Assembly: GCA_026388615.1 (NCBI GenBank)
Contig: JAPLJL010000101.1
Coordinates: 1 to 14,461, forward strand
DNA from: Pseudomonadota bacterium
Lineage (GTDB): Bacteria > Desulfobacterota > JAPLJL01
Length of the DNA stretch: 14,461 nucleotides
Direction: 5' to 3'
Within the stretch, counting starts at the first letter, position 1. Each line of letters opens with the position of its first letter. Below, one piece after another: positions 1-7,520 of the stretch. Both the position numbers and the translations under genes were made by a program. The notes under the pieces were generated by a model that ran no database searches, was not told the origin of the DNA, and saw nothing but the letters and a program-made list of their open reading frames with translations.

Positions 1-35
1 ATTTTATTAAATTTCTTTATTAATTTCGAAGTTAT

Positions 36-305
36 TTATTTGTACTTATCCAATAAGTCCTTAGTTTGCTTCTGGGCTTCATCCAGAAAAGGTTTAATCA
101 TGGCAATTACCCCGTATACCATAATAAGGATGCCGAGCCCCAGGCCGACAATAGAAAATACCGGGAAGCCCCATGCCACTTTTTTGTCCACCCACCAACC
201 CAGGACGGTAGGCAAAATCAGGGCGAAAGCGATGAAAAAGCCCACCATGATGAATTGCAGGGCCAGGACGAAAGCTTTGGTGACGACTACCGGTTTTAAT
301 TTCAT
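36..305 (-). CDS. AtpZ/AtpI-like small membrane protein (copy 1)
   Basis: An 89-residue protein with two hydrophobic segments (about residues 10-37 and 46-71) separated by a short charged turn containing W-W-V-D-K-K, and a charged C-terminus. The layout (first helix ending G-x-x-x-D-x-K, then F-P-V, then a glycine-rich second helix with G-L-G-L-G) is that of the AtpZ/AtpI family, small inner-membrane proteins associated with F-type ATP synthase and proposed to help rotor assembly or Mg/Ca transport. It is clearly paralogous to the neighbouring protein at 423-635: both share LILPTV, a following G and D, FPV, GLGLG and MV-G in the same order. It is third in the acs direction of transcription, 117 bases after copy 2. 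I see no good Shine-Dalgarno before the ATG. No ATP synthase subunit is visible, although the window ends just downstream. Family assignment is by motif memory; the function here is uncertain. Confidence 0.7.
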   Translation of the reverse strand: MKLKPVVVTKAFVLALQFIMVGFFIAFALILPTVLGWWVDKKVAWGFPVFSIVGLGLGILIMVYGVIAMIKPFLDEAQKQTKDLLDKYK

Positions 306-422
306 AAGCCGCAGGCTTTTTCAGCCTTATTTTCTGTTCGAGTTGCTACAGAATCCTATTTTTTCCTTATAGTAAGCCAAGAGAAAAATCGCGTCAACTA
401 AGATAACTCAACCATTGTCCAA

Positions 423-635
423 TCAAGCATCCTGAAAATCATAACGAGCTAACTTGTAAAGACCAATAACCATGACCAAGGTTCCCAGTCCCAGTCCGCT
501 CAGGGTCCAGACCGGAAAGGAATATGGTCCCCGCGAATCCAGATAAAAACCGATGACGGTGGGGAGAATCAGGCTTAAAGCCACGTAGAGCCCTATTCCT
601 AACAGCTGCATCACCAGCGGAATTTCCTTTTTCAT
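423..635 (-). CDS. AtpZ/AtpI-like small membrane protein (copy 2)
   Basis: A 70-residue protein with two predicted membrane helices (about residues 8-30 and 42-62) joined by a loop with Y-L-D-S-R-G. The pattern G-x-x-L-D ... F-P-V ... G-L-G-L-G ... G-L-Y-K-L is typical of AtpZ/AtpI-type proteins. It is a shorter paralogue of the protein at 36-305. A GGAG at about 6 bases before the ATG is a plausible ribosome binding site. It lies 76 bases after the acs stop codon on the same strand; the gap is occupied by a perfect 13-bp hairpin, so co-transcription with acs is likely. Whether it serves ATP synthase, ion transport or an acetate transporter encoded outside the window cannot be told. Confidence 0.7.
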   Translation of the reverse strand: MKKEIPLVMQLLGIGLYVALSLILPTVIGFYLDSRGPYSFPVWTLSGLGLGTLVMVIGLYKLARYDFQDA

Positions 636-651
636 TAAGACTCCAGTTCTC

Positions 652-688
652 CGGATCCCCCGGCTGCAAACGCCCGCCGGGGGATCCG
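652..688 (-). repeat. Perfect 13-bp intergenic hairpin between acs and the AtpZ-like gene
   Basis: CGGATCCCCCGGC (652-664) and GCCGGGGGATCCG (676-688) form a perfect stem around an 11-base loop. It lies between the acs stop codon and the ribosome binding site of the next gene. No T-run follows on the minus strand, so a simple rho-independent terminator is not supported. An RNA processing or stability element, or partial attenuation, is more likely (inference). Confidence 0.65.
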
Positions 689-711
689 AAGCCTGAAAGA
701 CAATGCTTTAT

Positions 712-2688
<1,977 letters not shown>

Positions 2689-2741
2689 GATCCCTCCTTA
2701 GGTTTTTAAAGGTTATTTTTTCATGTTAATTTTCCGCATTT

Positions 2742-2771
2742 TGTATACACTGGCCAATCAAGTCCTGTCAA
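2742..2771 (-). promoter_or_regulatory. Sigma70-type promoter of acs
   Basis: On the minus strand, a perfect TTGACA (2766-2771) is followed after 18 bases by TATACA (2742-2747). A transcript from here would start near 2735 and have a leader of about 45 bases before the acs ATG, containing the TAAGGAGG ribosome binding site at 2693-2700. No sigma54-type GG/GC pair is evident. Confidence 0.6.
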
Positions 2772-2979
2772 GACCCTAATTTGCTCCGGGAAAAATCATT
2801 TCGTAACTTACTGATTATCAATAAAAATATTTGTTTTTGTCTCCTGGTTGATTTTGCTTCGGAAGCGAGGTCAAAAGTTTTTAATAGTGAGCGAAAACAA
2901 AACACGAGTAAAAATCGGGGATCCCTCCTTTATATTTAAGGAAGAGCGGCAGGGGAATTAAGGTTTTCAGGGGAGGGGC

Positions 2980-4029
2980 TTATTTTCTGGGCGCAATCTC
3001 TCCGGCTCCGGGCAGGATTTGGATCTGCTCCGGGCCGGAGATCACCATTTCCGGCCGGCCTTCGTATTCCTTGATTATTCCGGTCACCCGGACCTGCTTC
3101 CCGAGGTAGACTTTTTCCGGCGGGGAGGGGAAGCGGGCGAAATCGGAAGCGAAGATGACCACGGAGAAATAGCGTTTCCAATTGGAATGAAAGTTCAAAA
3201 AACACGCTTTCCCGGAGTTGTGGGCGAGGACGATCTTTCCCTCGACGGAAATCAAGCTGCCGGCATACCTGCCGGCCTCCTCCCAGGAAACCGCCTGGGT
3301 TTTTATCTCCTCTCCGGAGATGAGCCGCCAGCCCCGGGAGAGCAGGTGATTTTCGAGGTCCCGGGGGGACAGCTTCGGAGCCTTGAGCCTCAGTTCCTCA
3401 AGTTCGGCCGCCAGCCCGTTCTGGTCCAGGTGGGTTTTCAGGAGTTTCTGGTAGCGGACCATCCAGAGATTCCCGGCGGCGGGGAAAACCTGGAAGGAAT
3501 CGGCCTCGTTTTTCTGGAGCCATCGGAATTCCGCCAGCCCGTTTTCCTGCCAGAGGCCGCTGCGGTTCTCGCGGGCTTCCGCCTCCAGCTGGTTGAATTC
3601 GTCCAGGAAGCGGAACGGGAAGCGCCGGAAGACAAACCCGTAGCCCTGGCGGACCAGCTCGGCGTTCAGGAAGGTCCCGTCCGGGAGGTAGATATAACTC
3701 AGGCGGCGGCCGTAACGGTCGAATTTTTCAGCATCGGAGTCGATCCGGATCCGCCGGCCCTCGGCCATTTTCCGGGTAAAACCCGCGGCCTCCTCAGAGA
3801 AGAACTGGGCCGGTTTTTCCGGGTGGTATTTCTCCGGCGTGTCCACCCCGATCAGACGGATCTTTTCGAGGCGGTGCTCGCAATCGGCCTCGAGGGTGTC
3901 GCCGTCGATGATCCTGACCACGGTGCAGTATTCCGCGGACCAGGCCGGCCCGGGGGCCAAAACCAGGAGCAGGAGGCAGAACAGGAATGAAAGCGGAAGA
4001 ATAATTTTCAGGTTTCTGGTCTGGGACAT
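2980..4029 (-). CDS. Secreted thermonuclease (SNase-like) family protein with C-terminal OB-like domain
   Basis: A 349-residue protein with an N-terminal signal sequence (basic start, hydrophobic core about 9-25, cleavage likely around A-W-S-A at 29-32), so it should act in the envelope or outside. Residues about 33-165 form a staphylococcal-nuclease-like OB domain: D42-G-D44-T, R58, D63-T-P-E66 and R108 (in D-R-Y-G-R-R) match the calcium-binding and catalytic D21/R35/D40/E43/R87 set, so a Ca-dependent phosphodiesterase cleaving DNA or RNA is likely. Residues about 250-340 look like a second OB fold (V-E-G-K, L-N-F, V-V-I-F, L-G-K-x-V-R-V-x-G, G-R-P-E), a known C-terminal partner of such nucleases. 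The middle (about 170-245) is not recognised. A GGGGGAG precedes the ATG. The gene appears monocistronic; nucleotide scavenging is a possible role (inference). Confidence 0.85.
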   Translation of the reverse strand: MSQTRNLKIILPLSFLFCLLLLVLAPGPAWSAEYCTVVRIIDGDTLEADCEHRLEKIRLIGVDTPEKYHPEKPAQFFSEEAAGFTRKMAEGRRIRIDSDAEKFDRYGRRLSYIYLPDGTFLNAELVRQGYGFVFRRFPFRFLDEFNQLEAEARENRSGLWQENGLAEFRWLQKNEADSFQVFPAAGNLWMVRYQKLLKTHLDQNGLAAELEELRLKAPKLSPRDLENHLLSRGWRLISGEEIKTQAVSWEEAGRYAGSLISVEGKIVLAHNSGKACFLNFHSNWKRYFSVVIFASDFARFPSPPEKVYLGKQVRVTGIIKEYEGRPEMVISGPEQIQILPGAGEIAPRK

Positions 4030-4141
4030 TTTTTTTCTCCCCCTCGGCCCTCTCCTTTTATATCATATTTATTATTTCCTTATTTATAAATCATTTTTCA
4101 GCTTCCAGCACTCAGAATGGATAATAAACGGTAGGTGTCAG

Positions 4142-4204
4142 ACGTAAGGCGTGAGTCGTAAGGGGCCAAGTGTCAGCACCTATTAACCGTAAGGCGTAAG
4201 GGGC
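4142..4204. repeat. GTAAGGCGTAAGGGG low-complexity module
   Basis: Two imperfect tandem copies of a GTAAGGCGT-type sequence (4142-4166 and 4187-4204). The 16-mer CGTAAGGCGTAAGGGG also occurs in reverse complement at 14385-14419, where it sits in another repeat island. Confidence 0.7.
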
Positions 4205-4231
4205 AAGAGGAAAGAACCAACAATATATTTT

Positions 4232-4261
4232 GTCATTGCGAGGCAACGCCGAAGCAATCTC
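4232..4261. repeat. GTCATTGCGAG...GAAGCAATC hairpin repeat, copy 1
   Basis: Conserved ends GTCATTGCGAG (4232-4242) and GAAGCAATCTC (4251-4261) flank a short centre. ATTGC and GCAAT pair to form a terminal stem. Same family as 7063-7106 and 13839-13868. Confidence 0.8.
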
Positions 4262-4372
4262 AGTTTCTTTCATTTTTACAAAACCCGGGGGGTTGGTCCT
4301 CGCGACACCCACGCCTTTGGCGGGGCACGCAAACTCTTTAAGAGCCGACTCTTGATCCTGCCACAGGCGGGA

Positions 4373-4437
4373 CCGGATTACGTGATCGCGCACATTGGTT
4401 TGGGGAGCGAGACCAACCCCCCAAAAAGAAGAAAAAA
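4373..4437 (+). repeat. 62-65 base module, near-identical to the inverted copy at 14046-14108
   Basis: Starts CCGGATTACGTGATCGCG, continues through TTGGTTTGGGGAGCGAGA and ends in CAACCCCCC plus a purine-rich tail. The reverse complement of 14046-14108 matches almost base for base, differing mainly by one substitution in GAGACCAAC/GAGATCAAC and in the A-rich tail. A truncated third copy is at 13885-13912. Confidence 0.85.
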
Positions 4438-4530
4438 CTAACTATAAGGCTGACTGTTCCTCTCCGGTACGAACTATCGGCTCGGGTAGGCTGCGGTCCC
4501 TGGCCGGTCTTGCCCGGCGCGGGCAGGCAG

Positions 4531-4550
4531 CCGTCGGCGGTCGGCGGTCG
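4531..4550 (-). repeat. ACCGCCGACGG module, island C copy
   Basis: The reverse complement reads CGACCGCCGACCGCCGACGG. Related sequences lie at 9730-9757 and 13921-13947, each at the edge of a repeat island. Confidence 0.65.
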
Positions 4551-4565
4551 TTTTTCTGCTTCCTC

Positions 4566-4593
4566 TTGCATCCCGAATGTAAGTTTATATAAT
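4566..4593 (+). promoter_or_regulatory. Probable promoter of the acyl-CoA synthetase beta gene
   Basis: A perfect TATAAT (4588-4593) is preceded after 16 bases by TTGCAT (4566-4571), a weak -35 match. The predicted start near 4600 leaves a leader of about 25 bases containing AAGGAGG at 4611-4617, a strong ribosome binding site. It lies just after the repeat island ends. Confidence 0.5.
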
Positions 4594-4625
4594 TCCTTCT
4601 CAGGTCCGATAAGGAGGAAAAAAGA

Positions 4626-5315
4626 ATGGCACGGGAAAAAGAAATGATCGCGAAGGCGTTAAAGCAGGGGCAGAAGGCTCTTTCCGAATACGAATCCAAG
4701 GAATTCCTGAAATCATTCGGCGTTCCGGTGACGAAGGAAATCCTGGCCAAGGATCTCAAGGAGGCGAAAAAGGCCGCCGGCCAGATCGGTTACCCGGTGG
4801 TTTTAAAGGCCTGCGCCTGGGCGCTGATGCATAAGACCGAGAAGAACTTGGTCCGGGTAGGAATCCGCGACGAGAAAGAGCTGGAACAGGCTTTCGCGGA
4901 AATTACCAAAACGGCCGGGAAGGAAATCGACGGGGTCCTGGTGGCGGAGATGGTCAAGGGCGCGCGCGAACTGATCGTGGGGCTGACCCGCGACCCGCAA
5001 TTCGGCCCCTGCGTGATGTTCGGCCTGGGCGGCATCATGACCGAGATCCTGAAGGACGTGGCTTTCCGGGTCGCCCCCCTGGAGGATTACGACGCCGCCG
5101 ACATGCTCGAGGAAATCAAGGCCAAGAAGATCCTCGATCCCTTCCGGGGAGAGGAAAAGGCAAACCGCGAGGTCCTGAAGAAAGCACTGATAGCCATCGG
5201 CCAGATCGGGCTGGATTTTCCCGAGGTGGCCGAGATCGATATCAACCCCCTGATCATCCGGAAGGACGGCAATCCCGTCGCGGTTGACGCGCTCGTCACT
5301 CTCAAAGCCCAATAA
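4626..5315 (+). CDS. ADP-forming acyl-CoA (acetate-CoA) ligase, beta subunit (ATP-grasp)
   Basis: A 229-residue ATP-grasp protein, the usual size of the separate beta subunit of ADP-forming acetyl-CoA synthetases. With the alpha subunit it would convert acyl-CoA, ADP and phosphate to acid, ATP and CoA. Visible signatures: Y-E-S-K-E-F-L-K-S-F-G-V-P near residue 22, P-V-V-L-K (57-61), H69-K-T-E at the position of the beta-subunit phosphorylatable histidine, M-V-K-G-A-R-E-L-I-V-G-L with R-D-P-Q-F-G-P, M-F-G-L-G-G-I, and E-I-D-I-N-P-L near the C-terminus (metal/ATP binding). Oddity: the glycine pair that usually follows the histidine (HK-S/T-D/E-x-G-G) is replaced by N-L. The start is fixed by AAGGAGG. 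The alpha gene follows after 146 bases. The true acyl substrate (acetate or another acid) cannot be read from sequence. Confidence 0.9.
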   Translation: MAREKEMIAKALKQGQKALSEYESKEFLKSFGVPVTKEILAKDLKEAKKAAGQIGYPVVLKACAWALMHKTEKNLVRVGIRDEKELEQAFAEITKTAGKEIDGVLVAEMVKGARELIVGLTRDPQFGPCVMFGLGGIMTEILKDVAFRVAPLEDYDAADMLEEIKAKKILDPFRGEEKANREVLKKALIAIGQIGLDFPEVAEIDINPLIIRKDGNPVAVDALVTLKAQ

Positions 5316-5346
5316 ACCCACGGGCTTAATTACCAATAACCAAGCG

Positions 5347-5423
5347 CCAATAACCAAACGACAAACAATTTCCCCAAAAATATTTTTTATTGTTTGTGAT
5401 TGTCTTTTTCGTTTGGTAATTGG
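5347..5423. repeat. Nested inverted repeat between beta and alpha genes
   Basis: CCAAACGA (5354-5361) pairs with TCGTTTGG (5409-5416), ACAAACAAT (5361-5369) with ATTGTTTGT (5389-5397), and the outer CCAATAACC (5347-5355) pairs with GGTAATTGG (5415-5423) with one mismatch. The surrounding sequence is a low-complexity mix of CCAATAACCAA and TTGGAATTTGG words. It forms a long AT-rich hairpin in the leader of the alpha gene. Confidence 0.65.
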
Positions 5424-5461
5424 AGTTTGGAACTTGGAATTTGATCATTAATCATTAACCG

Positions 5462-6937
5462 ATGGATCCCATCATTGAGCGTTTCGCTCCCTTGTTTTCC
5501 CCCCGGACGCTGGCGGTGGTCGGGGCCTCAAAGGACGCCCGCAAGTGGGGCTTCACCGTTCTCCGCAATCTCATCTCCGGCGGCTTCACCGGGAAGATCT
5601 ACCCGGTCAATCCGCGCGAGCCCGAGATCATGGGCCTCAAGGTTTTCCCCTCCCTAGCCGCGATCCCCGGCGAGATCGATCTGGCGATCGTGATCGTCCC
5701 GTCTCCGCAGGTTCTCTCCGTCCTCCAGGACTGCCGGCAGCGGGGAGTAAAAGCGGTTTTCATCATTACTTCCGGATTCGGCGAGACCGGCGATGAGGGT
5801 AAGAGCATCGAGAAAGAGATCGCCCGGATCGCGGAGGAAGGCCGGATCCTCCTGGCCGGGCCCAACGGGCAGGGCCTGGTCAACACCAAGGTGAAAATGT
5901 ATGCCCTGATGGGCGCGATCACCCCGGAAGTGGGGCACATCTCCCTGGTTTCCCAGAGCGGGAACGTGGGGGGGACCCTGATGAGCCGGGGGACGCAGCT
6001 GCAGGTGGGATTCCAGAAGTTCATTTCCAGCGGCAACGAGGCCTTCCTGAAAACCGAGGATTACCTGGAATATTTCGGGGCCGATCCCGATACCCGGGTG
6101 ATCCTGGCGTATGTCGAAGGCATCAAAGACGGCCGCCGGTTTGTCGAGGTCGCCGGACGGGTTGCCCGGAAAAAGCCGGTCCTGCTCCTGAAGGGGGGCC
6201 GGACCCGGGCCGGAAATCGGGCCACCGCCTCCCACACCGGCTCGATGAGCTCGGAGGATGCCCTTCTCACGGACGCCCTGAAACAGGCCGGAGTGATCCA
6301 GGTGGATGGGATGGAAGACCTGTTTGACCTGGGGGTGGCCTTTATCCGCCAGCCTTTGCCCCGGGGGAAGAGGGCGGGGATTCTCACCATCGGGGGTGGC
6401 TGGGGGGTCCTGGCCGCCGACGCCGCGGAGCGGGAAGGGCTGGACGTAGTTCCCCTTCCTCCCGGGGTGATCGCGGAACTGGATCGGTTCCTGCCGGCCT
6501 GGTGGAGCCGGGTTAACCCGGTGGACACCGTAGCGGGAACGGCGGGGGGGATGCTCCTCAAGTCCCTCAAGGTTTTACTCGCCTGCCCGGAAATCGACGG
6601 CCTGATCCTCCTCGGGATCGGGCACAACTACCCGCTGGCCAAGAAAATCAAGGAATCGCCCTTTTACCCGGATTTCGGCCTGGATAAGATCGCTGACCAG
6701 ATGATGCAGGACGATCTGGCCACCGCCGCCGAGATCGTGAGCCTGATGGACCAGTATCAGAAGCCGGTGGTCACCTCGTCGGAAGCGGCGGCCTACTCGC
6801 GGGTGGTCGGGAACCAGGCCCTCCAGATCCTGGAGCGGGAAGGGATCATCACTTACACCACCCCGGACAAGGCGGCCCGCGTCCTGGCCACGCTGGCGAA
6901 GCGCTCCGAATTTCTCCGGAAACGCCGGTCAGAATAA
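5462..6937 (+). CDS. ADP-forming acyl-CoA (acetate-CoA) ligase, alpha subunit (CoA-binding)
   Basis: A 491-residue protein matching the alpha subunit of ADP-forming acetyl-CoA synthetase, related to succinyl-CoA ligase alpha. Order of domains: CoA-binding Rossmann domain (about 1-140; V-V-G-A-S-K at 19-24, Y-P-V-N-P at 47-51, T-S-G-F-G-E at 103-108), succinyl-CoA-ligase-like domain (about 145-290; S-Q-S-G-N at 164-168, S-S-G-N-E at 189-193, A-S-H258-T-G with H258 the expected phosphohistidine), then a further flavodoxin-like domain (about 300-470; I-G-G-G-W-G-V, N-P-V-D). It would transfer acyl and phosphate groups with the beta subunit encoded just upstream. The ATG at 5462 is the first start after an in-frame TAA at 5456, and it has no Shine-Dalgarno. 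With the long hairpin in the leader, this suggests alpha is translated differently from beta. The GPN-G-Q-G stretch differs from the more usual GPNC-G. Confidence 0.9.
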   Translation: MDPIIERFAPLFSPRTLAVVGASKDARKWGFTVLRNLISGGFTGKIYPVNPREPEIMGLKVFPSLAAIPGEIDLAIVIVPSPQVLSVLQDCRQRGVKAVFIITSGFGETGDEGKSIEKEIARIAEEGRILLAGPNGQGLVNTKVKMYALMGAITPEVGHISLVSQSGNVGGTLMSRGTQLQVGFQKFISSGNEAFLKTEDYLEYFGADPDTRVILAYVEGIKDGRRFVEVAGRVARKKPVLLLKGGRTRAGNRATASHTGSMSSEDALLTDALKQAGVIQVDGMEDLFDLGVAFIRQPLPRGKRAGILTIGGGWGVLAADAAEREGLDVVPLPPGVIAELDRFLPAWWSRVNPVDTVAGTAGGMLLKSLKVLLACPEIDGLILLGIGHNYPLAKKIKESPFYPDFGLDKIADQMMQDDLATAAEIVSLMDQYQKPVVTSSEAAAYSRVVGNQALQILEREGIITYTTPDKAARVLATLAKRSEFLRKRRSE

Positions 6938-6994
6938 GCAGCCAAGTACGAAGCAGCCGAGCAGCCGGGCTACTAAGACTAAACAAAAAGTATT

Positions 6995-7055
6995 TTTGTA
7001 GTTGCCCGATTCATCGGGCATATTTAAAACCGCCGATAAATCGGCAGACTACAAA
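6995..7055. repeat. Small element with terminal inverted repeats and two internal hairpins, copy 1 (short form)
   Basis: The ends TTTGTAGT (6995-7002) and ACTACAAA (7048-7055) are perfect inverted repeats. Inside, TGCCCGAT/ATCGGGCA and GCCGAT/ATCGGC form two short hairpins separated by TATTTAAAACC. A second, longer copy lies at 11864-11960 and a partial copy at 7115-7158. Confidence 0.8.
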
Positions 7056-7062
7056 TTGTTCT

Positions 7063-7106
7063 GTCATTGCGAGGACCCCCGCTATTGCGGGGGGACGAAG
7101 CAATCC
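7063..7106. repeat. GTCATTGCGAG...GAAGCAATC hairpin repeat, copy 2
   Basis: GTCATTGCGAGG and GAAGCAATCC flank a perfect 7-bp inner hairpin, CCCCCGC-TATT-GCGGGGG (7076-7093). ATTGC/GCAAT again close the outer stem. The inner hairpin differs completely from the other copies while the ends are constant. Confidence 0.8.
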
Positions 7107-7114
7107 CTCAAAAA

Positions 7115-7158
7115 GTAGTTGCCCGATTCACGTTTCCCGTCACTGGGCGGGATCGGGC
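7115..7158. repeat. Partial copy of the GTAGTTGCCCGAT element, first hairpin expanded
   Basis: GTAGTTGCCCGATTCA is identical to the start of the 6998 copy, but the loop before ATCGGGC (7152-7158) is enlarged by sequence containing TCCCGTCACTGGGCGGG. The right half of the element is missing. The same enlarged-loop sequence occurs in opposite orientation in the second hairpin of the 11864-11960 copy. Confidence 0.7.
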
Positions 7159-7200
7159 GTATATGAGGCTTCGGTTTGTTTTCCCGTCATTTCTTGACTC

Positions 7201-7228
7201 GAAACCAGAAACCAGAAACCCGAAACTG
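7201..7228. repeat. 7-bp tandem repeat (GAAACCA type, four units)
   Basis: Four consecutive units read GAAACCA, GAAACCA, GAAACCC and GAAACTG. No coding or regulatory role is evident. Confidence 0.7.
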
Positions 7229-7263
7229 GATATTGTTTGGAATTTTTATCCGAAGGATGAATA

Positions 7264-7339
7264 TGGTGGACAGGGCCGGAATTGAACCGGCCACCCTCGG
7301 ATTTTCAGTCCGATGCTCTACCAACTGAGCTACCTGTCC
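7264..7339 (-). tRNA. tRNA-Phe (anticodon GAA)
   Basis: A complete 76-base cloverleaf on the minus strand. The acceptor stem is GGACAGG/CCTGTCC, the D stem GCTC/GAGC with loop AGTTGGTA, and the anticodon stem TCGGA/TCCGA with loop CTGAAAA, giving anticodon GAA. The variable loop is GGGTG and the T stem GCCGG/CCGGC with loop TTCAATT. The discriminator A and the 3' CCA are encoded in the DNA. All stems pair perfectly. Confidence 0.97.
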
Positions 7340-7348
7340 TTAATCGGA

Positions 7349-7376
7349 ATGATACCATCGTTTCCGTTTTTTTCAA
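7349..7376 (-). promoter_or_regulatory. Probable promoter of tRNA-Phe
   Basis: Minus strand TTGAAA (7371-7376), 16-base spacer, TATCAT (7349-7354); each box matches the sigma70 consensus at five of six positions. Transcription would start within a few bases of the mature tRNA 5' end. Just upstream is a 10-bp A/T-rich hairpin (7388-7397 with 7402-7411). Confidence 0.55.
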
Positions 7377-7458
7377 CCGGAGGGAAATTTTTTGAAAAAC
7401 CTTTCAAAAAAGTCTGGATGAAGACCAGACCTCCTTGATCAGTTATCCAAGTCCTTTA

Positions 7459-7492
7459 AAAAAGGCAGGGCCAGAAGTGACCCTACCTTTTT
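7459..7492 (-). terminator. Rho-independent terminator downstream of the OmpA-family gene
   Basis: On the minus strand, AAAAAGGTAGGG pairs with CCCTGCCTTTTT (12 bp, one G-T wobble) around a 10-base loop and runs into a T-tract. It begins about 28 bases after the stop codon of the OmpA-family gene. The flanking A-run makes it potentially bidirectional. Confidence 0.85.
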
Positions 7493-7520
7493 CCGTTAAT
7501 AATTAAGCCTGCGTAATTGA

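Larger units (their letters stand above)
4030..4625. other. Gene-free repeat island C (4030-4625)
   Basis: No credible gene lies in these roughly 600 bases. The first 110 bases are AT-rich upstream sequence of the nuclease gene. From 4142 to 4550 the DNA is a patchwork of repeat modules: GTAAGGCGTAAGGGG-type sequence (4142-4204), a GTCATTGCGAG hairpin repeat (4232-4261), a 62-65 base module (4373-4437) that recurs inverted near 14046-14108, and a CCGTCGGCGGTC module (4531-4550). The last 60 bases carry the promoter and ribosome binding site of the beta-subunit gene. Open frames across the modules show no family resemblance. Confidence 0.7.
6938..7263. other. Gene-free repeat island between alpha gene and tRNA-Phe
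   Basis: These 326 bases hold no credible gene. They contain short GCAGCC direct repeats just after the alpha stop codon, an element with terminal inverted repeats (6995-7055), a GTCATTGCGAG hairpin repeat (7063-7106), a partial second copy of the first element (7115-7158) and a 7-bp tandem repeat (7201-7228). Confidence 0.7.

Noticed and set aside
3019..3990. A 323-codon plus-strand open frame over the thermonuclease gene
   Set aside because: Antisense shadow of a gene with signal peptide and intact catalytic residues; the translation has no recognisable domain.
4112..4592. Open frames across repeat island C as possible small genes
   Set aside because: They run through repeat modules that recur elsewhere in other frames and orientations, and lack ribosome binding sites.
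5599..6627. Minus-strand open frames across the alpha-subunit gene
   Set aside because: They oppose a gene with clear CoA-binding and phosphohistidine motifs and lack any domain of their own.
7067..7285. A 72-codon plus-strand open frame before tRNA-Phe
   Set aside because: It consists of two repeat elements and a tandem repeat, and runs into the tRNA gene.
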